The notes under the pieces are model-generated. The model had not been told where the DNA came from and ran no database searches. It saw only the letters and a program-made list of their open reading frames with translations. A stretch of 23,594 nucleotides of DNA from the NCBI GenBank assembly GCA_000969725.1, contig JXSR01S066279.1; one strand, written 5' to 3'. Shown here in pieces: positions 7,495-16,478 of the stretch. Within the stretch, counting starts at the first letter, position 1, and the number at the start of each line of letters is the position of its first letter. Position numbers and translations under genes: made by a program. Origin of the DNA: Ophiothrix spiculata (Eukaryota; Echinodermata; Ophiuroidea; Amphilepidida; Ophiotrichidae).

Positions 7495-7739
7495 ACTCCT
7501 AAAGGGGGGACTTTGCAGATGATATCAATTTTGATTTTATCATTTCATCTATTACAGCATTTTCTAAGGTTTAAAGTGACACCTTGTTGAAATTGATCAA
7601 TGCGATCAAATTTAACAACAGAAATCTGCTTGAAATTCTTATTATTTTCTTTATTTTTGGCTGCCTATTTTACCAGTTTCTTAAAAAGTGTTCTATCGCC
7701 AAGTCCCCTTTTTCTGGGTGAGTCATCACAAATTTATTA
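7495..7739 (-). mobile_element. 245-bp MITE, copy 2, target duplication AAAT
   Basis: Same family and same length as 4680-4924 but inverted. The left end is GTGATGGCTTACTCC, and the right end on the other strand is GTGATGACTCACCCAG. AAAT flanks both sides (7491-7494, 7740-7743). The distinct 4-bp duplication from copy 1 shows two independent insertions. Confidence 0.85.
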
Positions 7740-7814
7740 TCACTTGGTAGGCATGTACATTATTGACATAAAATGAAAAATATGCATATTTTACCACAAC
7801 TTAAACAAACTTGT

Positions 7815-8045
7815 GGATCTGAAGCAGGTAGTGCAGCGGTAATTCCCTCACTTTGCACCAATGAGCCCTGTTGTGAGTTCGATCCCCGTTCTTGGTGCTG
7901 TATGTGCAAGTGATTGCCAGTCCAAACTTGCTTCCGCAGGTTTTTCTCCTGCATCTAAAACTGGCAAATAAATCTGACCATCTGACAGAGGACCCTCATG
8001 GAAAGCAGTGATAGACTCTGATGAGTCTATAAATATGTCATATTT
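7815..8045 (+). mobile_element. tRNA-derived SINE (Ala-like head)
   Basis: A box TAGTGCAGCGG (7829-7839) and B box AGTTCGATCCC (7876-7886) frame CTTTGCACC, Ala(TGC)-like. A body of about 150 bp follows (AACTGGCAAATAAATCTGAC and on to CTATAAATATGTC). The 3' border is uncertain and no target duplication was found. It differs in head and body from the SINE at 6532-6864. Confidence 0.65.
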
Positions 8046-8541
8046 AGATATTTTATTTATGACAAAAGTCAACAAAGTAATACAATAAATAATAAAGGTT
8101 ATTTTTAGACCTAAAATGATTCAATACGGCTATATATTGCTTGGGATTTTAACCAATGGGATTCAAGGGTTTATGTCAACCAAGTGATATACGCTGGTAC
8201 ACAAGACCAAAACTGACTGTTGTACTAACAGATGATGAATGTTGAGAGATTTACATTTAGTATAGTAATAGAATTAAATCTAGTCTTCTGGACTTACATT
8301 TAATTCTATTACTTTAATTTTGCAATACCTGGATGAATCAAAATCTTCATAAACGTAAATGTAGCACAGTTTAATACCAAATGATTGGAACAATTTGTCT
8401 TCAAGCTCTTGAACCAACCCACCCCTTGTAAATTAAAAGAAATGTACAGGAGAGAAATATGTTAATACAGGAGTAAATTTATTCCTAGACGTTTTTTGTT
8501 CCTGAATTCATTCCTCTTTTTGTAAGCATTTTATCTGCATA

Positions 8542-8732
8542 GAAGAGGTTTAAGCATTCGACCAGGTTTAAAGTTAGACCTGGTTTAATTTTGTTTTTAC
8601 AGGTAAATATTTTTTCCTTAACCAATGTTGCCATATTTTGTGGTATATAAGTTTTTTGGTTGAATCGTCTATATCTATATTTGACTTAAACCTGATCTAA
8701 CTTTAAACCCAGTCTAAATCTTAAACCTCTTT
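8542..8732. mobile_element. Inverted-repeat element rich in GGTTTAA motifs
   Basis: AAGAGGTTTAAGCATTCGAC at the left is matched by AAGAGGTTTAAGATTTAGAC on the other strand at the right, and both continue through GGTTTAAAGTTAGA. The arms are about 45 bp around a ~100-bp centre. It is probably a non-autonomous element; no target duplication was defined. Confidence 0.6.
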
Positions 8733-8778
8733 TTTGCATTTGGACATTAGTGTTGCATTGTACTTTAAAGTTTATTTG

Positions 8779-8984
8779 CCATTCACTACTTGCATGGTTC
8801 GCCATTTGCAGGGAGAGCCTCGATTTGACAGTCAATTAAAATAGTATGTTACGCAACGATGTAGTCACTTCTTGCAAGGTCAGGTGTTTTTGAAAGAAGG
8901 AATCAAACTGTTAATCATAATATTATGTAAGTTCCCATTCAAGGCTCTCCCCAAAATGGCAAAACCGTGCAATAGGCCAATGGT
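8779..8984. mobile_element. Inverted-repeat element
   Basis: CCATTTGCAGGGAGAGCCTC near the left end pairs with CCATTTTGGGGAGAGCCTTG on the other strand near the right end. The arms extend to CCATT at both limits, about 50 bp with mismatches. Non-coding. Confidence 0.6.
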
Positions 8985-8997
8985 GTATGTATATCTA

Positions 8998-10047
8998 CAG
9001 TGTGTCCCAGAATGAAGTTATCAAGATTTTAATGCCTCATAATTCAAAAACTAAAATACCCCAGACACTGAAAGTTGCTGACTATCATACTTGATGTCTT
9101 TTCTTGCTTTGGTGCAAAAATAAAGAAAATCCATGCATTGAAGCTCCAGAGGGGTTTGGACACTTTTCCCAGTTTGGAGAGGTTGTAAAAATCCAGCGGT
9201 AATTTGCAGCGGAAGTATATAAGCTTGGATGTCATCTTTACCCAACATTTCTGTTTTGTTTCGCATATTGCCTCTCCTTGATGATGCCTTGGAGTCTTAT
9301 TAAAGGATCAGCAGAATGTTATAAGTCGGCATCTACCTTGGCATCCACACGGTTCTTTTTTCAATTCCTTCTTTCATATCTGATATCATAAGCTTCTTAT
9401 TTTCTGACATTTTTAAGATGGGCTACTTATGCAATGGGAATACCTGGCTCCTGGAAATGTTAAATAAATCTTTCCATTGTTTCAATGATATCTGCACTTT
9501 CCAGGTATTGGACAATCATGATACTCTTTTCTACGTTGACCAATGAGGTGTTTTATTTGCTTTGAATGATCTTATTCCTACAACCACTGCTACCAGTTAA
9601 ACAGCCCTTTAGCATGTTTAGCGTATTTTCAAATGGCCCACTGAATGATTTTCCTAAACGATTACCTAATAAAATATGTTAAATGATTTTACATATGAAA
9701 AATAACCAGATTTAGGTTAATTATAATCTTGAAAACAAAAGACACTTATAATTGGACAAATATTATCAAGACTGCATCTGTAAAGATGGGGTTCTTCTTT
9801 GCATGGTTATGCTGCAAATCTCCGTGGAATTTTTCTACAACTTTCCAAAACTGGGAAAAGTGTCCAAACCCCTATGGAGCTTCAAATGCTCGTTTCTAAA
9901 ACACTAATGCATGGATTTTCTTTATTTTTGCACCACAGTAAGTCAAGACATTGGGCATGATTGTCACTAAGTTTCATTGACTGAAAATATTTGGTTTTTG
10001 AATTGTGTGGCGTTGAAATCTTGATAACTTCATTCTGGGACACACTG
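8998..10047. mobile_element. 1050-bp TA-flanked element with ~240-bp inverted ends
   Basis: Both ends read CAGTGTGTCCCAGAATGAAG inward, and the identity continues through TTATCAAGATTT. The arms stay similar for about 240 bp (shared blocks GTGCAAAAATAAAGAAAATC, CATGCATT, GGGGTTTGGACACTTTTCCC). TA flanks both ends (8996-8997, 10048-10049), pointing to the Tc1/mariner group. The ~570-bp centre shows no transposase; open frames here lie in the arms and look fortuitous. Long inverted ends are unusual for a simple mariner MITE. Confidence 0.85.
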
Positions 10048-10049
10048 TA

Positions 10050-10741
10050 CAAGTTACTCTTATATTAATTTGCCTGCACAATGACCTGGCAAGGACATCC
10101 AACAAAGTAAAAACGCAGTATGTGCATTGCAGATGTATTGCAAATTACTTCCTTGTTTCTTGGAGAAATTCGGCACAAATAAGCAGACGATCAATTCTCT
10201 TTCATAAGTTAAGGCAGTATTTACTATATCAAATGTATGTAAGTACAACTTTTTAGCATTGGAGTGGATTGAAGTGAAATTGCATGCGTAAAGGATATAT
10301 AAGCTTTGCTTTATAAATGCACATACTGCATTTTTACTTTGAGGGGTAGAGGTGCACACTTGAGTTTCAGACCTAAACACAATAATTATCATGGATGTTT
10401 TACCATGGTTTCCCAGTTAAGGTAAAATGTTTTAAAATTACTTTCTGGTAAATAGGTATAAGGTAAACCATGTTCTCAACGATCATGTGAAAATGAATGT
10501 ATTTTCTTAGAAGTGGTAAGATAAATAAATTATAACTATGTCTTGCAAAAAGATGTACAATTATATTGGTGTTTTGTTTGGTAGATGTCAATTTGACGTC
10601 TTATTTCCTCAATGAAAGCCCTGGATACTCAAGTTTGGTTTGGATAGGGATGTCCCACTAGGAAATATAAAAATCCCAAAGAACTTTTCAGGGAAACGGC
10701 CCTCGTCGCCTTCTTCATGTCGCTCATGGATCACAGTTATT
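10050..10741. other. Anonymous sequence
   Basis: AT-rich stretch between two inverted-repeat elements. Minus-strand open frames at 10060-10392 (110 codons) and 10400-10591 resemble no protein I recognise and have no flanking signals. I treat them as chance. Confidence 0.5.
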
Positions 10742-11550
10742 GTACCTTAAGGTGGATTGAAAGGATGTTTCTGGAAATTAGAAACTGCATTTAGAGGCAC
10801 TTGATTACATTGAACAAGTTAAGCTTTAAACACTGATCAAAATGGCGTTTGTTTGAAGGAAATCGGGCATACGGTTGCCAAGATATGCTCGATTTTAATT
10901 TCTTTGTTTTCTATCATTTTTGCCAATATATTGATAACGTTAATGAGCTAAACATTAACATTGGCTAAATGTGCTCATTAATATTCATATTTGCCAATAT
11001 TTTACCAATATCTTATGAATAAACCTTCATACTATATTTTACATAATTTTAACTTGAAACTTTGCCAATGTGTTTCTTTGGCCTAAAACATTAACATATG
11101 ATTTACCCCCCATCTAATTTGCATATTTGGCATAGTTAATGAGCATTATACAAAAAGCTAATTAATTATGCAAATATGCAAATTAGATGGGCGGGTAAAT
11201 CATACATTAAAGTTTTAGGTCATAGAAACACATTGGCAAAGTTTCAAGTTAAAATTATTAAAGGTAAAAGTAGTATGAAGGTTTATTCATAAAATATGGG
11301 AAAAATATTGGCAAAAATTAATATTATTAAATGAGCACATTTTGCCAGTTTTCCTCATTAACTTCATCAATATATTGGCAAAAACAATAGAATACAAAGA
11401 AACTTTAAACAACAATATCTCAAAAACCGTTTGTCCGATTTGGCTCAAATTTTGGAATTATGATTTTTTTACTTAGCTCTCTGCAACAAGCCTATTTTTA
11501 TCTCAGTCAGAGCAACTTCATTTTGCCTTTAATACCACCTTAAAGGTTAC
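10742..11550. mobile_element. ~810-bp foldback element
   Basis: The stretch folds on itself around about 11146. TTTGCCAATATATTGAT (10918-10934) faces ATCAATATATTGGC (11367-11380), and GTGTTTCTTTGGCC faces its inverted copy GGTCATAGAAACAC. Outer ends are GTACCTTAAGGTGG and, on the other strand, GTAACCTTTAAGGTGG. The arms are roughly 390 bp, diverged, with better matching near the centre. No open frame of interest. Confidence 0.75.
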
Positions 11551-11689
11551 ATGAAAAGAAAAAATCAAGTAGATTTTATAAATTTGTTATAACAAAACTG
11601 AGTGAAAAACAACAACATACAATTCCAATTATGCACAAAAAGTAAATGATGCTCATTAATGCTTTCAAATATACCGCCTCACAAACCCT

Positions 11690-12078
11690 GCTGTATTTGA
11701 CGACCTCGGAAAAAACAATCTCTGTGCACTGGCTGAGTGAGCAAGGTCAGATGACGCATGTTAGTGTATGAAGAGTTTCATAAGACCCTGGAATATACAC
11801 CCAGTAAACTATTATATGTATTGTTTATTATCCGTGGGTCTCGAAAATCTCTGTACACTTACGTCATCCGACCTTGTTTCATACTAGTTGTCGCTTTGTA
11901 CTTTTTGCCTGTACAATGTACAATATCAAAACACCAGGGGATACAAAACATGACGCGACTTCGAGACAAAGCTATCGGGGTATGTATGCATCATAGTCGA
12001 GCAGTTCAGATAGATCGGTTTTTGGAGGTCATCAAAAAGGCGTGCGCTATATTTGAAAGTTTCTTTGAGTATTGTTGA
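11690..12078. other. Anonymous sequence with small inverted motif
   Basis: CAAGGTCAGATGACGCATG at 11743-11761 is opposed by CAAGGTCGGATGACGTAAG on the other strand near 11859-11877, a possible tiny element. A 106-codon plus-strand frame (11758-12078) covers it; its product has no motif I recognise. Confidence 0.4.
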
Positions 12079-12165
12079 CTATTTGTGCTTTGTTAAAATT
12101 TTACATTGGTGTTTTCCACTTATACGAATGTATATGAAGCTATTTATATATTTTCCTGTAACCTT

Positions 12166-12330
12166 TAACAAGCATATGTATTGTGTTCATTTATTGTTTT
12201 GCAACTTGTATTTTGAGGATATGTTGACTTGTTTTAACAGGATTTTATGCAAACTGTCAAAATATAACTATGCTATTATAATAGTTAATCAATTTTTAGT
12301 ACAAACCAAAGCAAGCAATAGATTATTCAG
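12166..12330 (+). repeat. Dispersed repeat R, copy 2 (no insert)
   Basis: Shares AACAAGCATATGTATTG, GGATATGTTGACTTG and CAATTTTTAGTACAAACCA with 6094-6458 in the same order. It lacks the MITE found in copy 1. Confidence 0.65.
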
Positions 12331-12333
12331 CAG

Positions 12334-12566
12334 AGTTACTGTACCTCCAGATATGTTAAGAGTTTGGCCCGATATCTAGGCGGATCACATAATCTTCACG
12401 TGACGCATATACCGTGTGTGCATTTTGTTTCATACGTAAAACGTGTCTGCATTTCAAGTAGCATCTATTGCGACTTGCACAGATCAAAGTATGTCAATTT
12501 TCCTGCCATTATGTTTTGAAGACTGTCTTAAGTGTGGTACATAGAATGCCGGAGGTACAATAACTC
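12334..12566. mobile_element. Inverted-repeat element (weak)
   Basis: GAGTTACTGTACCTCCAGAT at the left resembles GAGTTATTGTACCTCCGGCA on the other strand at the right. About 230 bp, non-coding, no target duplication defined. Confidence 0.5.
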
Positions 12567-12622
12567 ACCCTTCCTGAGCGACATTCCAAGTCCCATGGAA
12601 TTTACATGGCAGCCAAATCAAA

Positions 12623-12724
12623 ATGGCGGCAAGTACAGATTCCCCTTTTAAGTTTTTAAACATCAACAGCAAAACTCTTTTCAAGTATAATGACACCGTT
12701 TTGCAATTCTATGAACAATTGTGA
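12623..12724 (+). CDS. Small ORF, possible acquired first exon (hypothetical)
   Basis: An ATG in good context (cAAAATGGCGGC, which also fits a YY1-type site) opens a 33-codon frame starting MAASTDSPFKFLNINSKTLF and ending in TGA at 12722-12724. If a donor at 12685 (AA|GTATAA) were used with the ABCF3-like acceptor ending at 12768, the frame would run into YNAKRASLVQ with the right phase. The implied 84-nt intron and the modest donor make this speculative. I do not recognise the peptide, and it is not the usual ABCF3 N-terminus. Confidence 0.2.
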   Translation: MAASTDSPFKFLNINSKTLFKYNDTVLQFYEQL

Positions 12725-12768
12725 CAGTAATTATTGTATTTTTGAGAGTTTTTTATCAACAAATTTAG

Positions 12769-12826
12769 GTACAATGCAAAGAGAGCATCATTAGTGCAAA
12801 GAAAAATCAAATTTCTGGTAAAAATT
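12769..12826 (+). pseudogene. ABCF3: ABCF3-like inter-domain linker exon
   Basis: The exon reads YNAKRASLVQRKIKFLVKI after one leading base that completes an Arg codon. It corresponds to the RYNANRASQVQSKLK segment between the two NBDs of ABCF3, part of the helical linker. Acceptor aatttag ends at 12768 and donor GTAAGT starts at 12827. The exon ends on a complete codon, yet the next exon begins with one extra base, so the two do not join in frame; with the expected residues this looks like a one-base insertion. No upstream ABCF3 exon (NBD1, N-terminus) was recognised before it, although one could be missed by eye. Confidence 0.75.
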
Positions 12827-12962
12827 GTAAGTATTCTCATGGCTACTTTGTACCTTGTCTTGTAAAATTCTTAACATTTATTTAAAAATATGCGATAAAC
12901 AACTCTTTTCACTGTGTTATCATAATGCCTTATTACTTAAGTTCACATAAATTTTCTGATTA

Positions 12963-13175
12963 TAGTCGCATGAAGAAAACCTTTTCACTTTTACGCGTCT
13001 TGTGCGCGGAGGTTAAAGTTCAAACGCAACTCACGCGATACTCATGAGCTCACTTGATTTGACAGTTATGTTAATTGCTGCGTGACTTGATAATTGATTT
13101 GATTGGTTTGTTGTTCACACAGGGTGCGATTTGGTCCCGCCCAGAATGAATGAAAAGGTTTGTTTCAGATGACTA
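12963..13175. mobile_element. MITE with TA target duplication
   Basis: TAGTCGCATGAAGAAAACC at the left and TAGTCATCTGAAACAAACC on the other strand at the right both continue to TTTTCA. TA lies at 12961-12962 and 13176-13177. The 213-bp interior is non-coding. It lies in the intron between two ABCF3-like exons. Confidence 0.65.
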
Positions 13176-13177
13176 TA

Positions 13178-14212
13178 GTTAGAAGGTTAATTTGCTTTGT
13201 GGGAGCCAACTACAAATATTGATTAAAAGTTTGATAAATCTTTAGCCAATTAAAATACACATTATATGTTGGGTTTGATAAAGCTGGTACATCAGTCATA
13301 GGCATGTCTGTATATCATGGTGGTTAAACACATTATGTATGGCTTTCAACCAATCATAACCTTAGAAATCATGTCAATATAATGTATATATATTGCATTT
13401 TGTGAGGTTTGGGTGAGACTTTAGCCTTCATGAGTCCAAGTCTTCATGATGCTATCAAGTCTTCATGGGTACCGGGTATAGGTTTTGGCCTGTTTGTCTC
13501 ATTAAATCAATCTCCCAGTGACTATGCACAGACAGGGATAGTGTTATTGATCTCTCGGGTCAGTGCACAATGAGTCATTCTCTTACTTGATCTAGCAATT
13601 GGATGGTGTTGTACATTATCTTCCTGTCCATGGCAACTGTTTGACCAACGATGTATAGTATCAATGTTTAGCTTAATAAACTGGCAATAGAAATATCAAA
13701 TGCACGAGCGTGAACAAAAGAAGCCCAAGCACGAGAGGGCAGCCAGAAGGTGTCATGGACGGGAGAAATTGGGGCGAAACTGGTCATTTCATCATTGAAA
13801 ATTTTTTGACTCTGGCGATGGTTTCAGGCCCTGTCCATGGAAACTATTATTATTTTGCCCATTTTTCTTTAATAGTTTGTTAGAAGAATAGTTGTTAAAA
13901 TAAGATTTGAGCTGTGGAAGACTTGTATTTACAGATTTTTTTTTAAGAATAAAATGTTCGCAAACATGGGTAAAATCCCCATATTAAACTCCCTTATGTT
14001 GATGACACTTGAAATGGTTCTTCAGGGGATGCCATCACCAAAAGAACCATTTCAACCTCCACTGACCCAATACTGGAAACTATATAGTTTGTAATTCAAA
14101 TTTATGAAAACTGGCAGCTATTCCATGTACGAGGCATCATCCTTTTAGGCATTTGCATGACGAGTTCCTCATGACTATGACAATTTTTTTGTTTTTTATT
14201 TGTTCATTTCAG
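13178..14212 (+). other. Intron remainder, one small hairpin
   Basis: No gene or element recognised. A perfect 14-bp inverted repeat TTGAAATGGTTCTT (14009-14022) and AAGAACCATTTCAA (14042-14055) with a 19-nt loop is the only structure of note. Confidence 0.6.
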
Positions 14213-14257
14213 ACCAGAGGTACAACCAGTAGAAAAAGAACCTGATGTTGTTTTAAA
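14213..14257 (+). pseudogene. ABCF3: ABCF3-like linker exon
   Basis: After one leading base the exon reads PEVQPVEKEPDVVLK, matching the charged segment that leads into NBD2 of ABCF3. Acceptor tttcag ends at 14212 and donor GTAAGT begins at 14258. Two bases (aa) are left over and combine with the first base of the next exon at 15477 to give Lys, in frame. The junction to the previous exon is out of frame by one base. The sequence itself is well conserved, so either the gene decayed recently, a base was miscalled, or the previous exon's border is different from my reading. Confidence 0.8.
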
Positions 14258-14433
14258 GTAAGTACATTACTATTTATTGTACTGATCAACTTTATAATGT
14301 GTGTATATATGTGAAAGTTTGCCATGAACCTCATTTTTCGTAAAGATTAGAACTGTGGGATTGATAATTATAACCTGTATTGTTCAGAATTACATGCATC
14401 TTTAAACTGTTCGTGTGAAATAAAATACACATA

Positions 14434-14877
14434 TGTGACCCATCATATCTAAAGTTACCTTAAGGTCGGCATAGTAAATTACGAGATACGGGACATTGAA
14501 GCTGAGCATAGTCAAAAATCAGGTCCAAGGTCGAATTTCTAATTTCATCAGAAACGTTACCTTTGAAGTGTATTCTATTATATTAATTAGGTTCCAACAT
14601 CCAAAACATAAGACAAATGTTTTAAAATCGTCATAAAAATCCTTTCTCCATTCAAGTTTTACCAGTACAGAAACTTTAAACTAAATTTTCTCAGAAATAT
14701 TGTTTTCTGAACCAGCCTGATGCCTTTTATCAATTTTGATGTAACTTTTCAATCAAGCATCAAATAACCAAAAGCAAGGTGTCATTTTAAATCTTAAAAT
14801 ATAATCTTTCAGATGAGACCAAAAAGTCAATTTTGATTTTGGGACCCTTAAGGTACCTTTCGATATGATGGGTCACA
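14434..14877. mobile_element. 444-bp MITE, TA target duplication
   Basis: Left TGTGACCCATCATATCTAAA and right (other strand) TGTGACCCATCATATCGAAA continue through GTACCTTAAGG-type sequence, about 33 bp with two differences. TA flanks at 14432-14433 and 14878-14879. It lies in the intron between the exons ending 14257 and starting 15477. Non-coding. Confidence 0.8.
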
Positions 14878-15068
14878 TACGTTCTATCAGATTCAAGGCC
14901 CGAATCCCAATGTTGGCAATAGAAAATGCAATATTACTATTGGGATTTTATTTTAGCTCAAGAGACAACACTAGGATCCAGGAGCCAACAGAATCCAAGG
15001 ATTAAGTCTGATGCTTTAACTACTCGGCTACAGAAGTCCATGTTACTTATTTATTTATTATCTATAGA

Positions 15069-15261
15069 CCATATCTATAATTGACATACTCCCACCGTTG
15101 ATGGGGTAAATTCACAGAATCGGATGGGGAACGGAACTCAGAGCGAGATCAAGTAGTGTATTTATCATACTTGACCTCGTTCTGAGTTCCGATTCCCTGC
15201 CAGATTATGTGGATTTACCCAATCGACAGCGGGAGTATATATATGTCAATTATAGATATGG
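15069..15261. mobile_element. Near-perfect palindrome (foldback element)
   Basis: CCATATCTATAATTGACATA occurs at both ends facing inward. The arms continue (ACTCCC, GGGTAAAT, CGGAACTCAGA, AAGTA) to a loop of about a dozen bases near 15160. The total is 193 bp with almost no spacer, so the transcript would form one long hairpin. It lies in sense-transcribed intron sequence if the ABCF3-like gene here is expressed. Confidence 0.8.
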
Positions 15262-15476
15262 TTTATTATTTCTAATTATTCATTAGTATTTGTTTATTTC
15301 CAAATTATTTATGATATATTTTCAGTCTTTCTTACATTCTATTACCATGTAGAATTTGATTAGAAGGCCTTTCGATTTTAGCAAGGTAGTAATCATAGGC
15401 ATCTTTTAACAGCATTTACTTTTGCATTTCTATTACTGTTTAATTTCATTTTTCCCATGATTTGTGTATTTGCTAG

Positions 15477-15615
15477 ATTTTCATCTGAGGTCATCAAGGT
15501 TTCGCCACCCATCATACAACTAGATGAAGTGACCTTCCATTACGATACCAATTTCCCTATCTTCAAAAACTTAGACATATTAGCATTGCTAGAATCAAGG
15601 ATATGCATACATGTA
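15477..15615 (+). pseudogene. ABCF3: ABCF3-like exon, start of NBD2
   Basis: Acceptor tgctag ends at 15476. The exon reads FSSEVIKVSPPIIQLDEVTF, then HYDTNFPIFKNLDILALLES, then RICIHV. SPPI-QLDEV-F-YD is the first beta strand region and A-loop area of ABCF3 NBD2 (the YD tyrosine stacks on adenine in ABC proteins). GT occurs at 15613 and 15616; the second fits GTAAGT. With either, one or two extra residues (IH or IHV region) appear before VGENG compared with RICVVGENG of the family. This is a small anomaly next to Walker A and adds to the suspicion that this copy is decaying or mis-spliced in my model. Confidence 0.85.
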
Positions 15616-16312
15616 GTAAGTATTCTTTTCTCTTCTCTAATATTTGAAATTAATGTCTTGAAAGCAGCACATACCTGTACCAACTTAAATGTAAAGTATA
15701 CATATGCATTTTGAAAGTTTTATTGAAAATGAAAGAAATAAATAAAAGAGAATCAAATTAGTATTGTGCTGGCACATATTGGTGGAGAGCACCCAGGAAT
15801 TTGGAACTGTGTTGGCTTTGGCTGCACCACTTTCCAGCCAGAAAAAAAATATTTTGATGCGTTTTATCATAGTCCTAGTAATAATTACCAGAAAGTAGTA
15901 ATGTAGATATTCGTTTTTTGTAACTTTTGTCTTCTGGGCCGGACCATTTTTATTTTCCCTCTGACGCCACTGAGAGCATTAACCATAGATTTAAGAAAGT
16001 ACAGATAGCAAACAGGTCTATTTGCATCTTAAATTTGGATGATAAGTTAGGGGATTTCCTCACGCTGGCGTAGCGTGGATCGATGCAGTGCGATAATGTA
16101 GTGACCAAGCTCTGTACTCATATTATATCAATTACAGTGTAATACGCATCTTACATTTTTCTGCCAAATCGTGCGTACTCAAGGAATAGCGCTTGACATC
16201 CTCAATAAATGCATTCTCAGTCGAATTACCAATCAGTTGCAGGAGTACGGCACCAGCAATGTCTTGTGTCTTCTTAATCCTGTATTTATCTTACAAATCC
16301 TTCATTTTACAG

Positions 16313-16478
16313 GTTGGTGAAAATGGCTCTGGTAAAACCACGCTACTGAAGATATTATTAGGTCAGCTAGAACCGGTCAAAGGTATACGGCACTGTCATC
16401 GGAATCTAAGCATAGGATGCTTTAGCCAGCATCACATAGACCAAACATCCATTGAAGTTATGGCTTCAAGGTACCCAG
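16313..16478 (+). pseudogene. ABCF3: ABCF3-like exon with Walker A and Q-loop
   Basis: Acceptor ttttacag ends at 16312; donor GTGAGA starts at 16479. The exon opens VGENGSGKTTLLKILLGQL, a perfect Walker A (GENGSGKTT), continues PVKGIRHCHRNLSIG, and has the Q-loop in CFSQHH. It ends TSIEVMASRYPG. The segment between SQHHIDQ and IEVMASRYPG appears about five residues shorter than in other ABCF3 proteins as I remember them. Catalytic residues are intact. The exon expected next (EEEYRHQLG-like segment leading to the signature) was not found downstream; the signature exon that would follow it lies at the other end of the window (1-119). Confidence 0.88.

Noticed and set aside
10060-10392. 110-codon minus-strand frame as a gene
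   Set aside because: Composition rich in Cys, Phe and Tyr as in random AT-rich frames; no homologue recognised.
11758-12078. 106-codon open frame as a gene
   Set aside because: No recognisable motif, no start or splice context, and it overlaps an inverted motif in repeat-rich sequence.
16193-16312. N-terminal part of the open frame running into the Walker A exon
   Set aside because: It precedes a clear acceptor (tacag at 16308-16312) and has no similarity to ABCF3; it is intron.
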